In this document: piece by piece, positions 9,536 to 20,920 of the stretch
Layout: each line of letters begins with the position of its first letter
Position numbering within the stretch: position 1 is the stretch's first letter
Assembly: GCA_027922465.2 (NCBI GenBank)
Contig: BQMF02000629.1
Coordinates: 1-64,000 of the forward strand
Origin: Turritopsis dohrnii
Lineage: Eukaryota > Cnidaria > Hydrozoa > Anthoathecata > Oceaniidae
DNA: 64,000 bases
Direction: 5' to 3'
Notes under the pieces: generated by a model
The model's input: only the letters and a program-made list of their open reading frames with translations
What the model was told of the DNA's origin: nothing
The model's database searches: none
Made by a program: the position numbers and the translations under genes

Positions 9536-10631
9536 TCAACATTCAATGTGGGATCCACCTCTTTGAATACACAAATCAACCTTTTCCTGCATAGCTCGAA
9601 AGACACTCCTAATTTCAGCAGGTTTCTGACGAAGCAAATTGAATTCATCCACAATTCTGCGCCTCAAATCAACAAGATCTCGTGGAGGTGTCCAATAAAC
9701 CTTTTGCTTTAGACATCCCCAAAGATAAAAATCACAGTGTGTTAAATCAGGTGATCGGGGTGGCCATTCGGTGGCGGTACCAAGAGCAACAATGCGATTT
9801 TGAAATTTCTGTTGCAATAGATTCTTTGTGGCATTTGCCCTATGGGCGGGTGCACCATCTTGAAACCACCACAAACCATCAAAGACCGGACCATATTTTT
9901 GGTAGTTATGAGCACAACCAGGGAAAGCAAACCTTTGCAGCATATCCCTGTACGTAGCACCATTTACACGACGATTGAAAAAGTATGGACCGATGATGGT
10001 CCCATTTCCACATAAGGCTGCCCATACATGAAGGCTCTCACGACTATCACTCCTTTCGTAAGTGAAATCGTCAGGGCGTTGACCTTTGGGGGCGTAGCAG
10101 CGAACCTAATGATTTGACACTTGACCATTCATGTGAAAGATCGCCTCATCCCCAATGACAACGTTTGATAAAAAACGTATATTTCTAGACCTTGGTGAGA
10201 ACCACCGGCAAAATCTTAATCTTCTGGCGCGATCCCCGTTTTTCAACTTCTGAACCATGGCTATTTTGTATGGATGCCATCTCAAATCTTTTCTTGTAAT
10301 GTTGTTAAATGCCGTTTCCGTAATACGAAGAGGGTTTCTTCTGCAGGATACACCTGGTTGCTGATTTTGCATTAGTTGACTTACAGCATTTATATTTGCA
10401 GGAGTTCGAGCTGTTCTTCGTCTTCCACTGTTGCCCTTATTTACGGTTATGACTGGTACCAAAATTCTCATATTTAAAAACATTTCTTTGGATCGTTGAT
10501 TTCGACGGTGGTTGTCTGTTTGGGAAAGCCACTGCAAATGCATTCCTCACATTGACGTAACTTTTGGTTTCATACCACTTTTTAACCACGAACACTCGTT
10601 GGTCATTTGTTAAATGTACCATACTTGTCAC
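9536..10631 (-). pseudogene. Mariner/IS630-superfamily transposase with HTH (DUF4817-type) N-terminus, broken
   Basis: Read from 10,631 downwards. The N-terminus (MVHLTNDQRVFVVKKWYE, PPSKSTIQRNVFKYENFGTS) is the DUF4817-type helix-turn-helix. A frameshift near 10,440 leads to GNSGRRRTARTPANI, the second HTH. The catalytic core has its first Asp in GDEAIFHMNG. A TAG stop at 10,106-10,108 follows, after which the same frame continues. The second Asp is in WWFQDGAPAHRA and the third in PDLTHCDFYLWG, about 41 residues on, which suits a DD41D-like mariner rather than DD34D. It would bind the TIRs and cut at TA. One frameshift and one nonsense codon make it non-functional. Confidence 0.85.
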
Positions 10632-10807
10632 TGCAATATTTTTTTCTCCTTCACAAAGCTAAATTCTCTTACAGAAAAATGATTTTTTTTGAAAAAAATA
10701 AGGCTGTTAACACACTCTCAGAGGATTTTCGTGAAACATTTTAAACATTTGTGCCTTTGTTACACCAAATCTTTTGCACTTGTTGAATTGCAAAACAAAA
10801 GAGTAAT

Positions 10808-11045
10808 ACACCTTTCCCGAGTTTCTGTTTATATGCCGAGTTAATGCTTAGTTATCAAGTTTAGCCTCGTTTCTATATATCTTATTGTTTTTCTAATTTC
10901 ATAATGTTTTCAGTAAGTAATAGTTACTCGTTCTTTCAGTTCCCCAGTGGAATAATTAGAAGTAATTAAGAGTTTGAAAAAGAGGCGAAACTTAGATGCT
11001 AGGTGAAAACACGGTGTTTAAACAGAAATTTGGGAAAGGTCTATT
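10808..11045. repeat. MITE nested upstream of the mariner transposase
   Basis: Imperfect inverted ends, ACACCTTTCCCGAGTTTCTG at 10,808 and its reversed counterpart ending GGGAAAGGTCTATT at about 11,045, with a second paired block (GCCTCGTTTC / GAGGCGAAAC). The ends resemble the MITE at 45,589-45,807 (AATAGACCTTTCCCGAATTT), so both probably belong to one family. Confidence 0.5.
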
Positions 11046-11860
11046 GGTCGTAAATTCCACATTTAATTGATGATTAAGAGTTCAGAAACCGTGACGAAAG
11101 TTTAAATCAATGATTTTAAGTCAAATTTTAATTTTAACTTAGGAAAAGTGTATATTTTCGAAAACCTTATTTTATTTGCTATTTTTTGGTGTAAAAATTG
11201 CAAGGTTTAGTTGGATATTCCAAAAGTTTTACTTCTCTTAATGCGTAGGCCCTCTTATTTTAGGACATACTGTATTTTAATTCAGTATTTTAATGAGCAA
11301 ATTCCCTATGAAATCATTATAAGTCTATTTTTTGTTACTTTCATAGTCTTGTCTTGTCACTCACGTATAATCTTTTATGTTTTCATGTATGTAAAATATT
11401 ATTATTCACCATAGATAAATCTCATTTTTTTATTTTTTTAAATCGAAAGCTTTTGCGAATTTGTTGTTGTTTTTTATGTTTTATTCTGTTTCTCTGCTTG
11501 GCCAGTAATCTCTTATTTTATTAATCTCAAATAATAAGCAGTTGTTTTGGTTATTTTTTATTTTCAATGAAGTACAACAAAAATGTGTGAAAGACACATT
11601 GTCACGCATATGAACACAGTATTTTTTAATATTGTCATAAATTTTTAATGATCTATAGTCATTCCTTTTCGGAATCATCTGCATAGGGAGAGGTTTACCT
11701 TTGAACTTTTTGTGATCATATAACACAATCGAAATCAGATTTGTATTCACTTCAATTGAGAAAAAATCATATTTTGTTTGGAAGATCTCTTATAAGTTAC
11801 TTTAGAGAAAACCCCTACATGAAAGTCTTTTATATAAACATAATTTTACATATTCAGGTA

Positions 11861-12724
11861 TCTATATATTAATAGCCGATTCTCTGTCTGTCTGTCTGTC
11901 TGTCTGTTTGTTTGTTTGTAAGTCACGCAAAATGGTAGATTGAGTTGTGAGCGAAATTATTTCTTTTTTTGCGTGCGACGTGAGTTCGAAACAAATACAT
12001 TGCAACCCCCAATCGAACGTGACTTTTTTTGGCTGATGAACTAATAGGAATAACGTTTTGTTTTTATTATTATTGTTAGTTTTATATTCCACGTTGACTT
12101 GGCTTTGAAAACAGTACATCAACTAAATACAAAGAAACTAACTGATTAAACGTTTCGGACATAAAAGCAGCAGTGGCAGAACGTGGCAGCATGTGCGGTT
12201 TACCAGTGTATCCTAACGTATCCTTGCCTGACTGTCTGAGACGGGTGAACTTTTTTTCGAGCAATCAAAATGTTTAAAAACCGATAGGTAAAAAAAGAGT
12301 ATCATGATACAAAATATTTTTTTTTGCTTTTGTCTTAATAGTTGTCTTAATTTCTTTTAATCGATTTCTTTCAATCTATTTTAATCAGATCGAACGTTTT
12401 TTTTATTCACTTTATTCATTTAGCACGTGCCTTTTTCTCTCTCCTCCCGTGTGATCTTTTTAAAAAGAAAAACCATTTCCCCCTTACGTTTGATAGCACC
12501 CATGTTAGAGCGTGTAACTTTTTTAAAACAAAAGCTAATAAAAAGTTGAAGTTTCCTCTCTCTAAGTTTTGAGTGTATTGTTACACTGATAAAAGATTGG
12601 TTTTACCAGAGGTTGTGACTTCGAATCTGCTTCTGGTTGAACACAAGTTGTACGAGACGTTTATTGATACAGTGATACAGAGCAGGTGGACATGGGCGGC
12701 GAGCGACGCCGCCTTGGCGGCTAG
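11861..12724 (+). mobile_element. Non-autonomous Helitron, family H1, unit 1 of a head-to-tail dimer
   Basis: Starts TCTATATATTAATAGCCGAT and ends with a GC hairpin (GCCGCC TT GGCGGC) directly followed by CTAG, the Helitron 5'-TC and 3'-CTRR signature. Near the 5' end is a (TCTG)n(TTTG)n run. The 864 bp contain no Rep or helicase sequence. The upstream base is A, as expected for A|T insertion. The next unit starts at the base after CTAG. Confidence 0.85.
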
Positions 12725-13597
12725 TCTATATATTAATAGCCGATTCTCCGTCTGTCTGTCTGTCTGTTTGTTTGTTTGTAAGTCACGCAAAATGGTAGAT
12801 TGAGTTGTGAGCGAAATTATTATTTTTGTGTGTGCGACGTGAGTTCGAAGCAAATACATTGCAACCCTCAATCGAACGTGACTTTTTTTGGCTGATGAAC
12901 TAATAGGAATAACGTTTTGTTTTTATTATTATTGTTACTTTTATATACCACGTTGACTTGGCTTTGAAAACAATACATCAACTAAATACAAAGAAACTAA
13001 CTGAGTAAACGTTTTGGACATAAAGCAGCAGTGGCAGAACGTGGGAGCATGTGTGGTTTACCAGTGTATCCTAATGTATCCTTGCCTGACTGTCTGAGAC
13101 GGGTGAACTTTTTTTCGAGCAATCAAAATGTTTAAACCGATAGGTAAAAAAATACAAAAATACAAAATTTTTTTTTTTGCTTTTGTCATAATAGTTGTCT
13201 TAATTTGTTTTAATCGATTTCTTTTAATCTATTTTAGTCAGATCGAACGTTTTTTTTTTATTCACTTTATTCATTTAGCACGTGCCTTTTTTCTCTCCTC
13301 CCGTGTGATCTTTTTAAGAAGAGAAACCATTTCCCCCTTACGTTTGATAGCACCCATGTTAGAGCGCGTAACTTTTTTAAAACAAAAGTTAATAAAAAGT
13401 TGAAGTTTTCTCTCTCTACGTTTTGAGTGTATTGTTACACTGATAAAAGATTGGTTTTACCAGAGGTTGTGACTTCGAATCTGCTTCTGGTTGAACACAA
13501 GTTGAACGAGCCGTTTATAAGGAAATTTGACGTTTTTTGATACAGTGATACAGAGCAGGTGGACATGGGCGGCGAGCGACGCCGTCTTGGCGGCTAG
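12725..13597 (+). mobile_element. Non-autonomous Helitron, family H1, unit 2 of the dimer
   Basis: Second 873-bp copy starting TCTATATATTAATAGCCGAT and ending GCCGTCTTGGCGGCTAG, where one stem base pair is mismatched. The downstream base is T. It is highly similar to unit 1 and carries an extra TATAAGGAAATTTGACGTTT-type stretch near 13,517-13,540 that is shared with the reversed copies at 29.8-32.4 kb. Confidence 0.85.
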
Positions 13598-14291
13598 TAT
13601 ATACAAATAAGACATTGATAAATATTTGATTGAATGCTTCGTATCTTTAATTTCTTTGTTAAAGATTTTATTGAATTAAGTTTTGTTGTAATGATGCTGG
13701 TATATGCAATCAATTTTGAGAGGGTACCTGTCTGCTTTTTCAACTGGAATGTGTTATTCTCTGGAATGTGTTATTCTCTGCCACTATTTTGACCTTCCTG
13801 CTGCAAAAGTGTTTTTCAATTTTGCTTCACAGTCCAACATTTTTCAACTTTGCTGAAATCACTAACTTTCAGGCCTCATGTCCTGTTGTTTCTATTAGTT
13901 TAATGTGTGGACATTAATGGTGCATTCATAAGTATTTGAGTGAATGTGTTGTATATTTGATATCTATGATTGTTTTGAATTAAATTTTACTACAATGATT
14001 TATATTGCTTTAGAACTCAATATCTGTTTCACATTTGAACTGGGGTTTTATTCACTGTCACACTAGTTGTATCTTAAAAACTCCTATTTCGAGCTTCCTG
14101 GTGAGCAAAAAGGTTTACAGACCATCACTCTTCAACTTTCCTGAAAGCGCTGACCTTCATGCCTCAGGGCCTCTTGTTTTCTATTAAAAAGGTCATGTAT
14201 TTAGAGAGAAAAAAAAATAAACTGAAAAAGAACAAGCACGAAAAACATAAGTTTCGTTTTATAAGTATGACTATCTTATTCTCTTATATTA

Positions 14292-15333
14292 TTGCCCCCG
14301 CAGCGAGCGTAAGCGAGCGAGGAGGCATAGTAGTTTCACGAGATAGGCGAATTCCAGTTTCCGATTTTGTTCTTCATCATCATCATCATCTTCATCCTCC
14401 AACTTTTCGTGTTACTGTTACACGCTGGTATATTTACCGTTTCAAAACATGGTACTGTAAGTGGGAGACAAAATGTTTTTCGTATCTTTCTCCTAATTTA
14501 CTACTATATTATACTGTGTTATTTAGAAAGTTCGTCTGCTAAAACTGCTTAGACATTTTTCATATTACTTTTGTGTTGTTTTCGTAAAGGTAGCGACAAG
14601 TATTTTGAAGCACAGCTTAAAATCTGAAATTTTATTAACCATGCATTTTATTTTTGTATGTATATATATGATGTTTTAGCCCTTTTAAATCTTTGCTACT
14701 TTTTATATTGAATCAAACCTCGAGCCGCTTGAAATGATTTCTACTAATGGATTTTTCGCTTTAATTTTTTTTTTCAAAAAAGTTTTTTTTTTCTTTTGGT
14801 TCTTACAAAATTTCTTTAACAAAATCTTATTTTGATTATAAGATACGTATCCATGGTTGCAGTTTACACATTTCTTTTGTTTGTAGCAATACTTTCTGAT
14901 ATTACTTGTTAAGCCTTATTTACACGTTTTAAAAAGTATATTAGCATTTAGTGTGAGTTAGGTCTGAGAGATAACAAAAAGTAACAAAGTTTTATGCAGC
15001 TTTTCACCTGCGTAAGTACATCTATTTGGTTTGCATATTTCCAGTTAGTGTAGCCACCGCTACACTATGCCAGCACACTCTTTCTTCACTGCATACAGAT
15101 ACTTTGATCACGATTTGTATTTGAAATATTGTGTACTGTTTGCCATACATAAAAGACTGGCTTTGTCGAAATATTTAAAGTATGCCACTTAATCAACCAA
15201 AAACATTTTTACAAAAATCCTTAAATTACAAAATGTTTGGGCGGAAAGTTTTCTTTTTTAATGGATAGCTTGCTGTGTGTAAAAATTGGAAAGCTTGAGC
15301 GCGGGGGCATTTTTAGCTAAAGCTACATGCTAG
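14292..15333 (+). mobile_element. Helentron-like non-autonomous element, family H4, copy 1
   Basis: Starts ATTGCCCCCGCAGCGAGCGT and ends GAGCGCGGGGGCATTTTTAG...CATGCTAG. The GCCCCCGC/GCGGGGGC pair forms a terminal inverted repeat, and the 3' end has TTTAGCTAAA and CTAG, resembling Helitron2/Helentron ends. It contains a (CAT)n run at 14,372-14,396. There is no rolling-circle or helicase protein. Two further copies are at 28,268-29,492 and 56,766-57,731 (reversed). Confidence 0.65.
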
Positions 15334-18300
15334 TTATATGCTTCTTGAAAGTGATGATGTATTTTTCATCAAAGTGATCTGTCATTTAAACTTCCTTCTT
15401 TTCTTTTGTTTAGTTTAGCTTGGAATATCTGATTTAGTTTTTGTTTTCGTTAGCTCGTGGGAGAATTTCTTTGCACTTAAGAGTCTTTTGACGGATGCAA
15501 ATTGTAAATATTATGATAACGTGATCATAACAAAATTAAAAACATGATGGGGTTGACATGGATTAAAAAAGCTCTGAAAATTATGCATAATGACACAATA
15601 AAAAATTATTTCAAAGTATTTATGTATTTTCATTTCAAACCTTGTTACCAGGTTACCAAAAAATTATTGCCACACTCCAGTATCTACAAAAAGCTTCACC
15701 AAAAACACAGTGTTACTAAACCTTTAATATGTTTCATTAATATCTATTGCACCTTATTAGAAAATGTTCCCATCTTTGAGATGTCCTTCCTTTCGCTTGT
15801 AAAAATAATTTTAAAGGTAAAAACTAAACTCAATATTTACAATTTGAGATTTCCACAATCCTGACGGCAACTCTAGATCAAATTGACTATATAAAAATTT
15901 GGTCGATATCCAGGTGCAATTTTTCTCCATTAGTTGTTATCACTTCTTCATGAAACAAGTGAGGAAATGTCAAAGAATTTGATGCATCTACATTAACAAG
16001 TGTATCTTCAGAGATTGTTGCTTCTTCAACAGTTGCTTCTTAACATTCTCTACATCTAAAGTATACCTTTAGACATGATTACCTCTTCAATGGTTCCCTT
16101 TTCGATAACATAAAAATGGATTTCTGACATACATCTACGTTCAGAGACGAGACATCTTACGTTATTCCTTTTTTCTTTTGTACTCTTTGTGAACTGAAAC
16201 TCTTACTTCAAAGCTTTCCATGTTTGAAGATTGAATTTTTCTGTTATCTATTACGTTATAGGTTATAGTAGCGTTACAAACAACGCGAACAACGTTAAAA
16301 ACACCTTCAACCACAATTAGAAATTGACTCCGAAGCTTTCTTGTTCGAAAGATCTGTTTACATTAACTCGATTTACCAATTTAGAATTTTAGTTGCTCTT
16401 AGTTCTCATAAAGTACTAATCGAGATAAAAGTTAAACCGCTGTACATTCTATTGTATTTCATCCGCCATTAGACTCTTTAAAATGAACACACACGCACTT
16501 AATGCTCATACTTTCATTTTGAAGCATCCTGTTTGCTACTCGTCACACACCAAATCCTAAGATTCAAAGAATTATGTAATTATTTTTAAAGTTAAAAAGA
16601 AAAGTAAAAGTAAGTAAGTAATACTATTCTTAATATTATTTTTATGGACATTTCTTTCTAATGTGTACGATCTTATAAAAGTTTTTAGCTTGAATGTAAA
16701 CTAGTTTCGATTTCAACAGCAAGAACAGAAACAGAGAGTATAAAATATTTAATAAGTAGAAAATGTTCTCCATTCCTTTTGCTACTATCTTTAAGCCATG
16801 TATATCCAGCTTGGTGTTGGATTTTGATCCACTCTTAACTGTTTACAACATTTTGAACTTATTTTGACTCACTTCTTACTATCTACTTTGTGGAAAATAC
16901 CTGCCATCTGAAGGAAGATAAAGAAAAAGATCGTGATTCTTTCACAAAAATAAACTCAATATTTGCACTGTGCTTCCTGGGGAGTTTTTTACACGTAAAA
17001 CACCAGGGCTGAGAGGAAAAGCCCATTTAAAATCTAGGAAACGTTCGCGAGTGATACTAATTTGCAGTCGAATTTAAGTGAAAAGTATAAACTTTTAAAT
17101 ATAAAAAAAATATAAAAATTTTGTTTCTGATTATTTTTGTTTTCACGCCACCAGGATTTCCTTAGTTATGGGCAGTATTTTATGTGCAACATAAAACGAA
17201 TTTTTACAATAATCTTAACAAGGGCGTGTTGAGACGTTGTGAAAGTTGTGAATCCACAAGGATAAATTTTCAAGTTAAAATAACGGCTAACGGCTCGTAG
17301 CGAAACGATCCCATACATTTCTTTGCTTAGTTTTTCGAGCTACAGCATGGGTACACTTTCCAGTCGCAATTCCGATATAATGTTTTTCGTCATCTCTTTC
17401 GAAACGCGAAAGATAGGTTTAACATATCTTTTGCGAAGGTAAACACAATCTAATATTTGTTTATAGAAAATCATCGCGTCTATATATTCGTAAAAAGTCA
17501 ATGGACTTACATACCCAATTAAAAAGGTGAAACGAAACCTTTTGCTTCTGCATTAAAATGAGGGAATGCTTATTCGTCACACAAATCTTTCATAGTAGCA
17601 TTGGCGTGACGTCAGTCTTTTTATGATCACAGAAGAATTATTGCATTGAACGATCGAACGCGGCGTTTTTTTGGGTCCGTGATACGGGTGATGGGGTGAC
17701 AAAAAGATTTGAGTCTAAATTTTATTTGATATTGCGGATATTAAAATCTTTGATCAACGATATCTCTGTAACGGTTAGTCGTAGTCGTGTTACTAGTAAG
17801 AAAAAAAAAGTATATGGAAATATAAAGTGACCTTCATTCAGAGTAGTAATTTGGTAGTACTTGGATGGTTGTTGAGTATCTTATAATTGTAAAAACGCGT
17901 TCTAAGCCAATCTAGGGGCCAAATTTCAAAATTTTCTCTGGGGCCTCCTACATCACTATATTTTGCTGTTCACAACTTTCTCAAATCTGTCAATACGTCT
18001 CTGACTTAACTAATGATGCGTTTTATTATAACAATATAGAAATGTAGTCAGTCTATTGCTCTATGGTTAAACTGATATGTACACAACAAAAGAAATGATG
18101 AAAATTGGTAACTAATGACAAACCATAAAAAAGTAATTATAATTATTTTTGTCATGAATTCTGCTAATGGCGTGGAGATTAAAAAGTTTTTAAGTTATTT
18201 TACTAAATGACGGAAATAATGTTGTTTCAAAAGAATAATAGTTTTCCTGTTACTTTCTCGGAAATTCCAAAGATCATTTTACAGTTGCGTTAAATAAATA

Positions 18301-19074
18301 ATTCTATGTTGTGTAATAAAGAACAGTAAGAATACCATTATGTCATGTCATCTGCGCGCATTCTTAGTTGGCGATATTTCTGACATACTTGTAGAATTCA
18401 CTTTACACTACGTATTCTACCTCTAACGAACGCGTTTTGATGTTATCTATAGTAGTTATTAAGTTACAGCGAATTTCAGCGGGAAAACATTTAGTAATAA
18501 CACAGAAAGCAGGTCACTGTCCATACACGGTGGACCTCTTTTATCGAATTCTGTTTCGTGTTATGGCCTAGTCATCATGTCTGACCTCATTTTGAATACT
18601 TCATTATCTAGGATTGTAAAAATTAATAGTGATAGGTACATTTTTTTACGCGTAATTAAATGAGTAAAGACAGACAGTAAAAGTTAGTTCATAGCAACTG
18701 AAAAACAGCTACCTTTAAGAAACATCAAGGAGCTTCCATATTGAACTTTTTCAAAAATCCAGCTCAGTTTAATGCAAGTCTAACAAACTTACCTTAGAAA
18801 TTCCCTCTTGGAGAATTGCCCCCAAATGATTATCCCCTAGTGTAATTGTCCTCCAGGAAAATTGACCCCGGGACATAAAAGTTTGGTCTTTTTCTCTGGT
18901 ATATTTTCTATTACCTATGTAAGACCTCCTTTGCGTTTTGAAGCAATACACTGTATTAGATCTTATAGTAATCACCCAGCAAAAGATAGTTGACTTTGCT
19001 AACGATTACATAGAAATTAGTGTATACAAGAAGTTCAATCTCCTTTTATGTTTTTGTAAAGGATGTAGTGTCTA
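15334..19074. other. Unassigned AT-rich DNA with decayed Helitron fragments
   Basis: No convincing gene. Segments at about 17,295-17,390 (CGTAGCGAAACGATCCCATA...ATGGGTACA) and 17,585-17,800 (GCGTGACGTCAGTC...GATACGGGTGATGGGGTGAC) are diverged pieces of Helitron family H3. The remainder (15,334-17,200 and 17,800-19,074) is AT-rich without recognisable features except the possible coding remnant at 15,887-16,030. An open stretch at 15,544-15,864 has no protein-like character. Confidence 0.5.
15887..16030 (-). pseudogene. Possible C-terminal coding remnant, unidentified
   Basis: On the minus strand from about 16,030 to a TAG at 15,887-15,889 the frame reads EATVEEATISEDTLVNVDAS and later FPHLFHEEVITTNGEKLHLD, ending in IFI. 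The composition is protein-like rather than random AT-rich. A stop lies just upstream, and a related phrase (GTIEEVIMSKGIL) appears a little further up in another frame. It could be a terminal exon of an unidentified gene or a decayed fragment. I cannot assign a family. Confidence 0.25.
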
Positions 19075-19395
19075 TCTTATTATAATAATCCGCGATTGTG
19101 CATCCCACTTTTATTTTAGAGAGTGATATATTTAACTAAATTTTACGTAGGATTTCCTATATTGGCCGCGTAAAGCCACGTAGAGCGAGAACGCTTTTTT
19201 CTCAGTAATGACGTCAGATTCTACTGAATCATTGATTTGACTTCAGTTTTTTTATCAGTACATATAACAACGTTTATACGCTACCACACGGGATTTGAAT
19301 AAAAGGATCATTTTCGAAATAAAAGCCGGTAAGAAATGTTTTACCTCAAATGCATGTTGATCGTTGGCGGCGTGCGACGACGCCTTGGCGTCTAG
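19075..19395 (+). mobile_element. Non-autonomous Helitron, family H2, unit 1
   Basis: Starts TCTTATTATAATAATCCGCG and ends with the hairpin GACGCCTTGGCGTC plus TAG. At 321 bp it is a very short Helitron. It contains CRE-like ATGACGTCA and two other GACGTC-type motifs. It is the first member of a head-to-tail array running to 20,356. Confidence 0.8.
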
Positions 19396-19450
19396 TCTTA
19401 TTATACTAATTCGCGATTGTGCATCCTACTTTTATTTTAGAGAGTGATAT
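19396..19450 (+). mobile_element. Helitron H2 5' fragment (55 bp)
   Basis: Only the first 55 bp of a unit (TCTTATTATACTAATTCGCG to GAGAGTGATAT), followed directly by a new unit start. This looks like replication that restarted at the 5' end, or a template switch. Confidence 0.75.
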
Positions 19451-19767
19451 CTTATTATACTAATTCGCGATTGTGTGTCACACTTTTATTTTAGAGAGTG
19501 ATATATTTAACCAAATTTTACGTAGGATTTCCTATATTGTCCACGTAAAGCCACGTAGAGACGAGAACGTTTTTTTCTCTGTAATGACGTCAGATTCTAC
19601 TGTATCATTGATTTGACGTCAGTTTTTTTTATCAGTACATACAACAACTTTTATACGTTTACACGGGGTGTTTGAATAAAGGGATCATTTTCGAAATAAA
19701 AGCCGGTAAGAAATGTTTTGCCTGCATGTTGATCGTTGGCGGCGTGCGACGACGCCTTGGCGTCTAG
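19451..19767 (+). mobile_element. Non-autonomous Helitron, family H2, unit 2
   Basis: Begins CTTATTATACTAATTCGCGA directly after the 55-bp fragment and ends GACGCCTTGGCGTCTAG. The next unit starts immediately with TC. Internal sequence is close to units 1 and 3. Confidence 0.8.
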
Positions 19768-20087
19768 TCTTATTATACTAATTCGCGATTGTGTGTCACA
19801 CTTTTATTTTAGAGAGTGATATATTTAACCAAATTTTACGTAGGATTTCCTATATTGTCCGCGTAAAGCCACGTAGACGCGAGAACGTTTTTTTCTCTGT
19901 AATGACGTCAGATTCTACTGTATCATTGATTTGACGTCAGTTTTTTTATCAGTACATACAACAACTTTTATACGCGTACACGGGAATTGAATAAACAGAT
20001 CATGTTCGAAATAAAAACCGGTAAGAAATGTTTTACCTGAAATGCATGTCGATCGTTGGCGGCGTGCGACGACGCCTTGGCGTCTAG
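19768..20087 (+). mobile_element. Non-autonomous Helitron, family H2, unit 3
   Basis: Full unit of 320 bp, TCTTATTATACTAATTCGCG to GACGCCTTGGCGTCTAG, in the same orientation as its neighbours. Confidence 0.8.
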
Positions 20088-20356
20088 TATTTAATTAAAT
20101 TTTACGTAGGATTTCCTATATTGTCCGCGTAAAGCCACGTAGATGCGAGAACGTTTTTTTCTCTGTAACGACGTCAGATTCTACTGTATCATTGATTTGA
20201 CGTCAGTTTTTTTTATCAGTACATACAACAACTTTTATACGCTTACACGGGGTGTTTGAATAAAGGGATCATTTTCGAAATAAAAACCGGTAAGAAATGT
20301 TATATCTGAAATGCATGTCGATCGTTGGCGGCGTGCGACGACGCCTTGGCGTCTAG
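20088..20356 (+). mobile_element. Non-autonomous Helitron, family H2, unit 4, 5'-truncated
   Basis: Lacks roughly the first 50 bp of the unit and starts within TATTTAATTAAATTTTACGT. The 3' hairpin and CTAG are intact, followed directly by the start of family H3. Confidence 0.75.
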
Positions 20357-20920
20357 TCTACTTATACTGATTCGCAATCGTGTGCAACACATTTAACTTA
20401 GAGAGTGTTTTGTTTTTGTTTTTTTAATGGTCAAAATCTCCTTAATCGTGGTCATATAGCGGCAGTTCGACCACGCAAGACACATTCACGATTAGTATAA
20501 TAGAACATGGCATTTGACGCCAGATGTTTTATGATCACGGGGAATCATTGCATTGCATCCCCAATCGAACGCGGCGTTTTTGGGGAAATATCTCGAGAAC
20601 CAATAGGGATAACTGACGTTTTTTAGGGTCCGCAATACGAGAGATGGGGTGACGCAGCATTTGGGCCTAAATTTTATTTGGTACTGCGGCTATGACGTCA
20701 TCAAAATCTTTGATCCACCATATCTCTGCATTGGTTGGTCGTAGCCAAACGATCCCATATACTTTTTTGATCAGTTTTTCAAGCTCTACAACATGGGTAC
20801 ATTTTCCATTCACAATTCCGTGATTTAATTTTAATCACGGGGTACATGCACGGGAACGCGGGATTTCTGCACATCCTTTTCGAAATAAAAGCCGTAAAAA
20901 ACTTTTACGCGAGTTACTAG
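20357..20920 (+). mobile_element. Non-autonomous Helitron, family H3, unit 1
   Basis: Starts TCTACTTATACTGATTCGCA and ends GTAAAAAACTTTTACGCGAG TTACTAG, with a GTAAAA/TTTTAC hairpin before CTAG. The first 140 bp contain an inverted pair: TTATACT(A/G)ATTCG at the tip and GATTAGTATAATAG at about 20,490-20,503. It begins at the base after the last H2 unit. Confidence 0.8.

Larger units (their letters stand above)
8323..11272 (-). mobile_element. Mariner-type DNA transposon, 2.95 kb, TA target duplication
   Basis: Terminal inverted repeats of 26 bp (CAGTATGTCCTAAAATAAGA plus GGGCCT) sit at 8323-8348 and 11,247-11,272, each flanked by TA (8321-8322 and 11,273-11,274). Sequence outside these TAs joins to match the uninterrupted element B at 7525-7565, so the insertion point is confirmed by an empty site. 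The element carries a broken transposase gene and two nested palindromic insertions. Confidence 0.85.
11275..14178 (-). repeat. Element B, reversed copy 2, split by the mariner and the Helitron dimer
   Basis: 11,275-11,860 matches 6838-7540 reversed, and 13,598-14,178 matches 6258-6850 reversed; 8297-8320 is its other tip beyond the mariner element. The gap between the two large pieces is filled by the Helitron dimer at 11,861-13,597. The tip reads CTGACCTTCATGCCTCAGGG then CCTCTTGTT. Relative to copy 1 it lacks about 90 bp around 6990-7075 and carries an 18-bp tandem duplication at about 13,745-13,780. Confidence 0.7.

Noticed and set aside
14159..14542. Open stretch with a histidine run as a coding region
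   Set aside because: The His run is a (CAT)n microsatellite in the Helentron-like element, and the frame crosses from element B into it.
15544..15864. 106-codon open stretch as a gene
   Set aside because: AT-driven composition, no domain, no paired signals.
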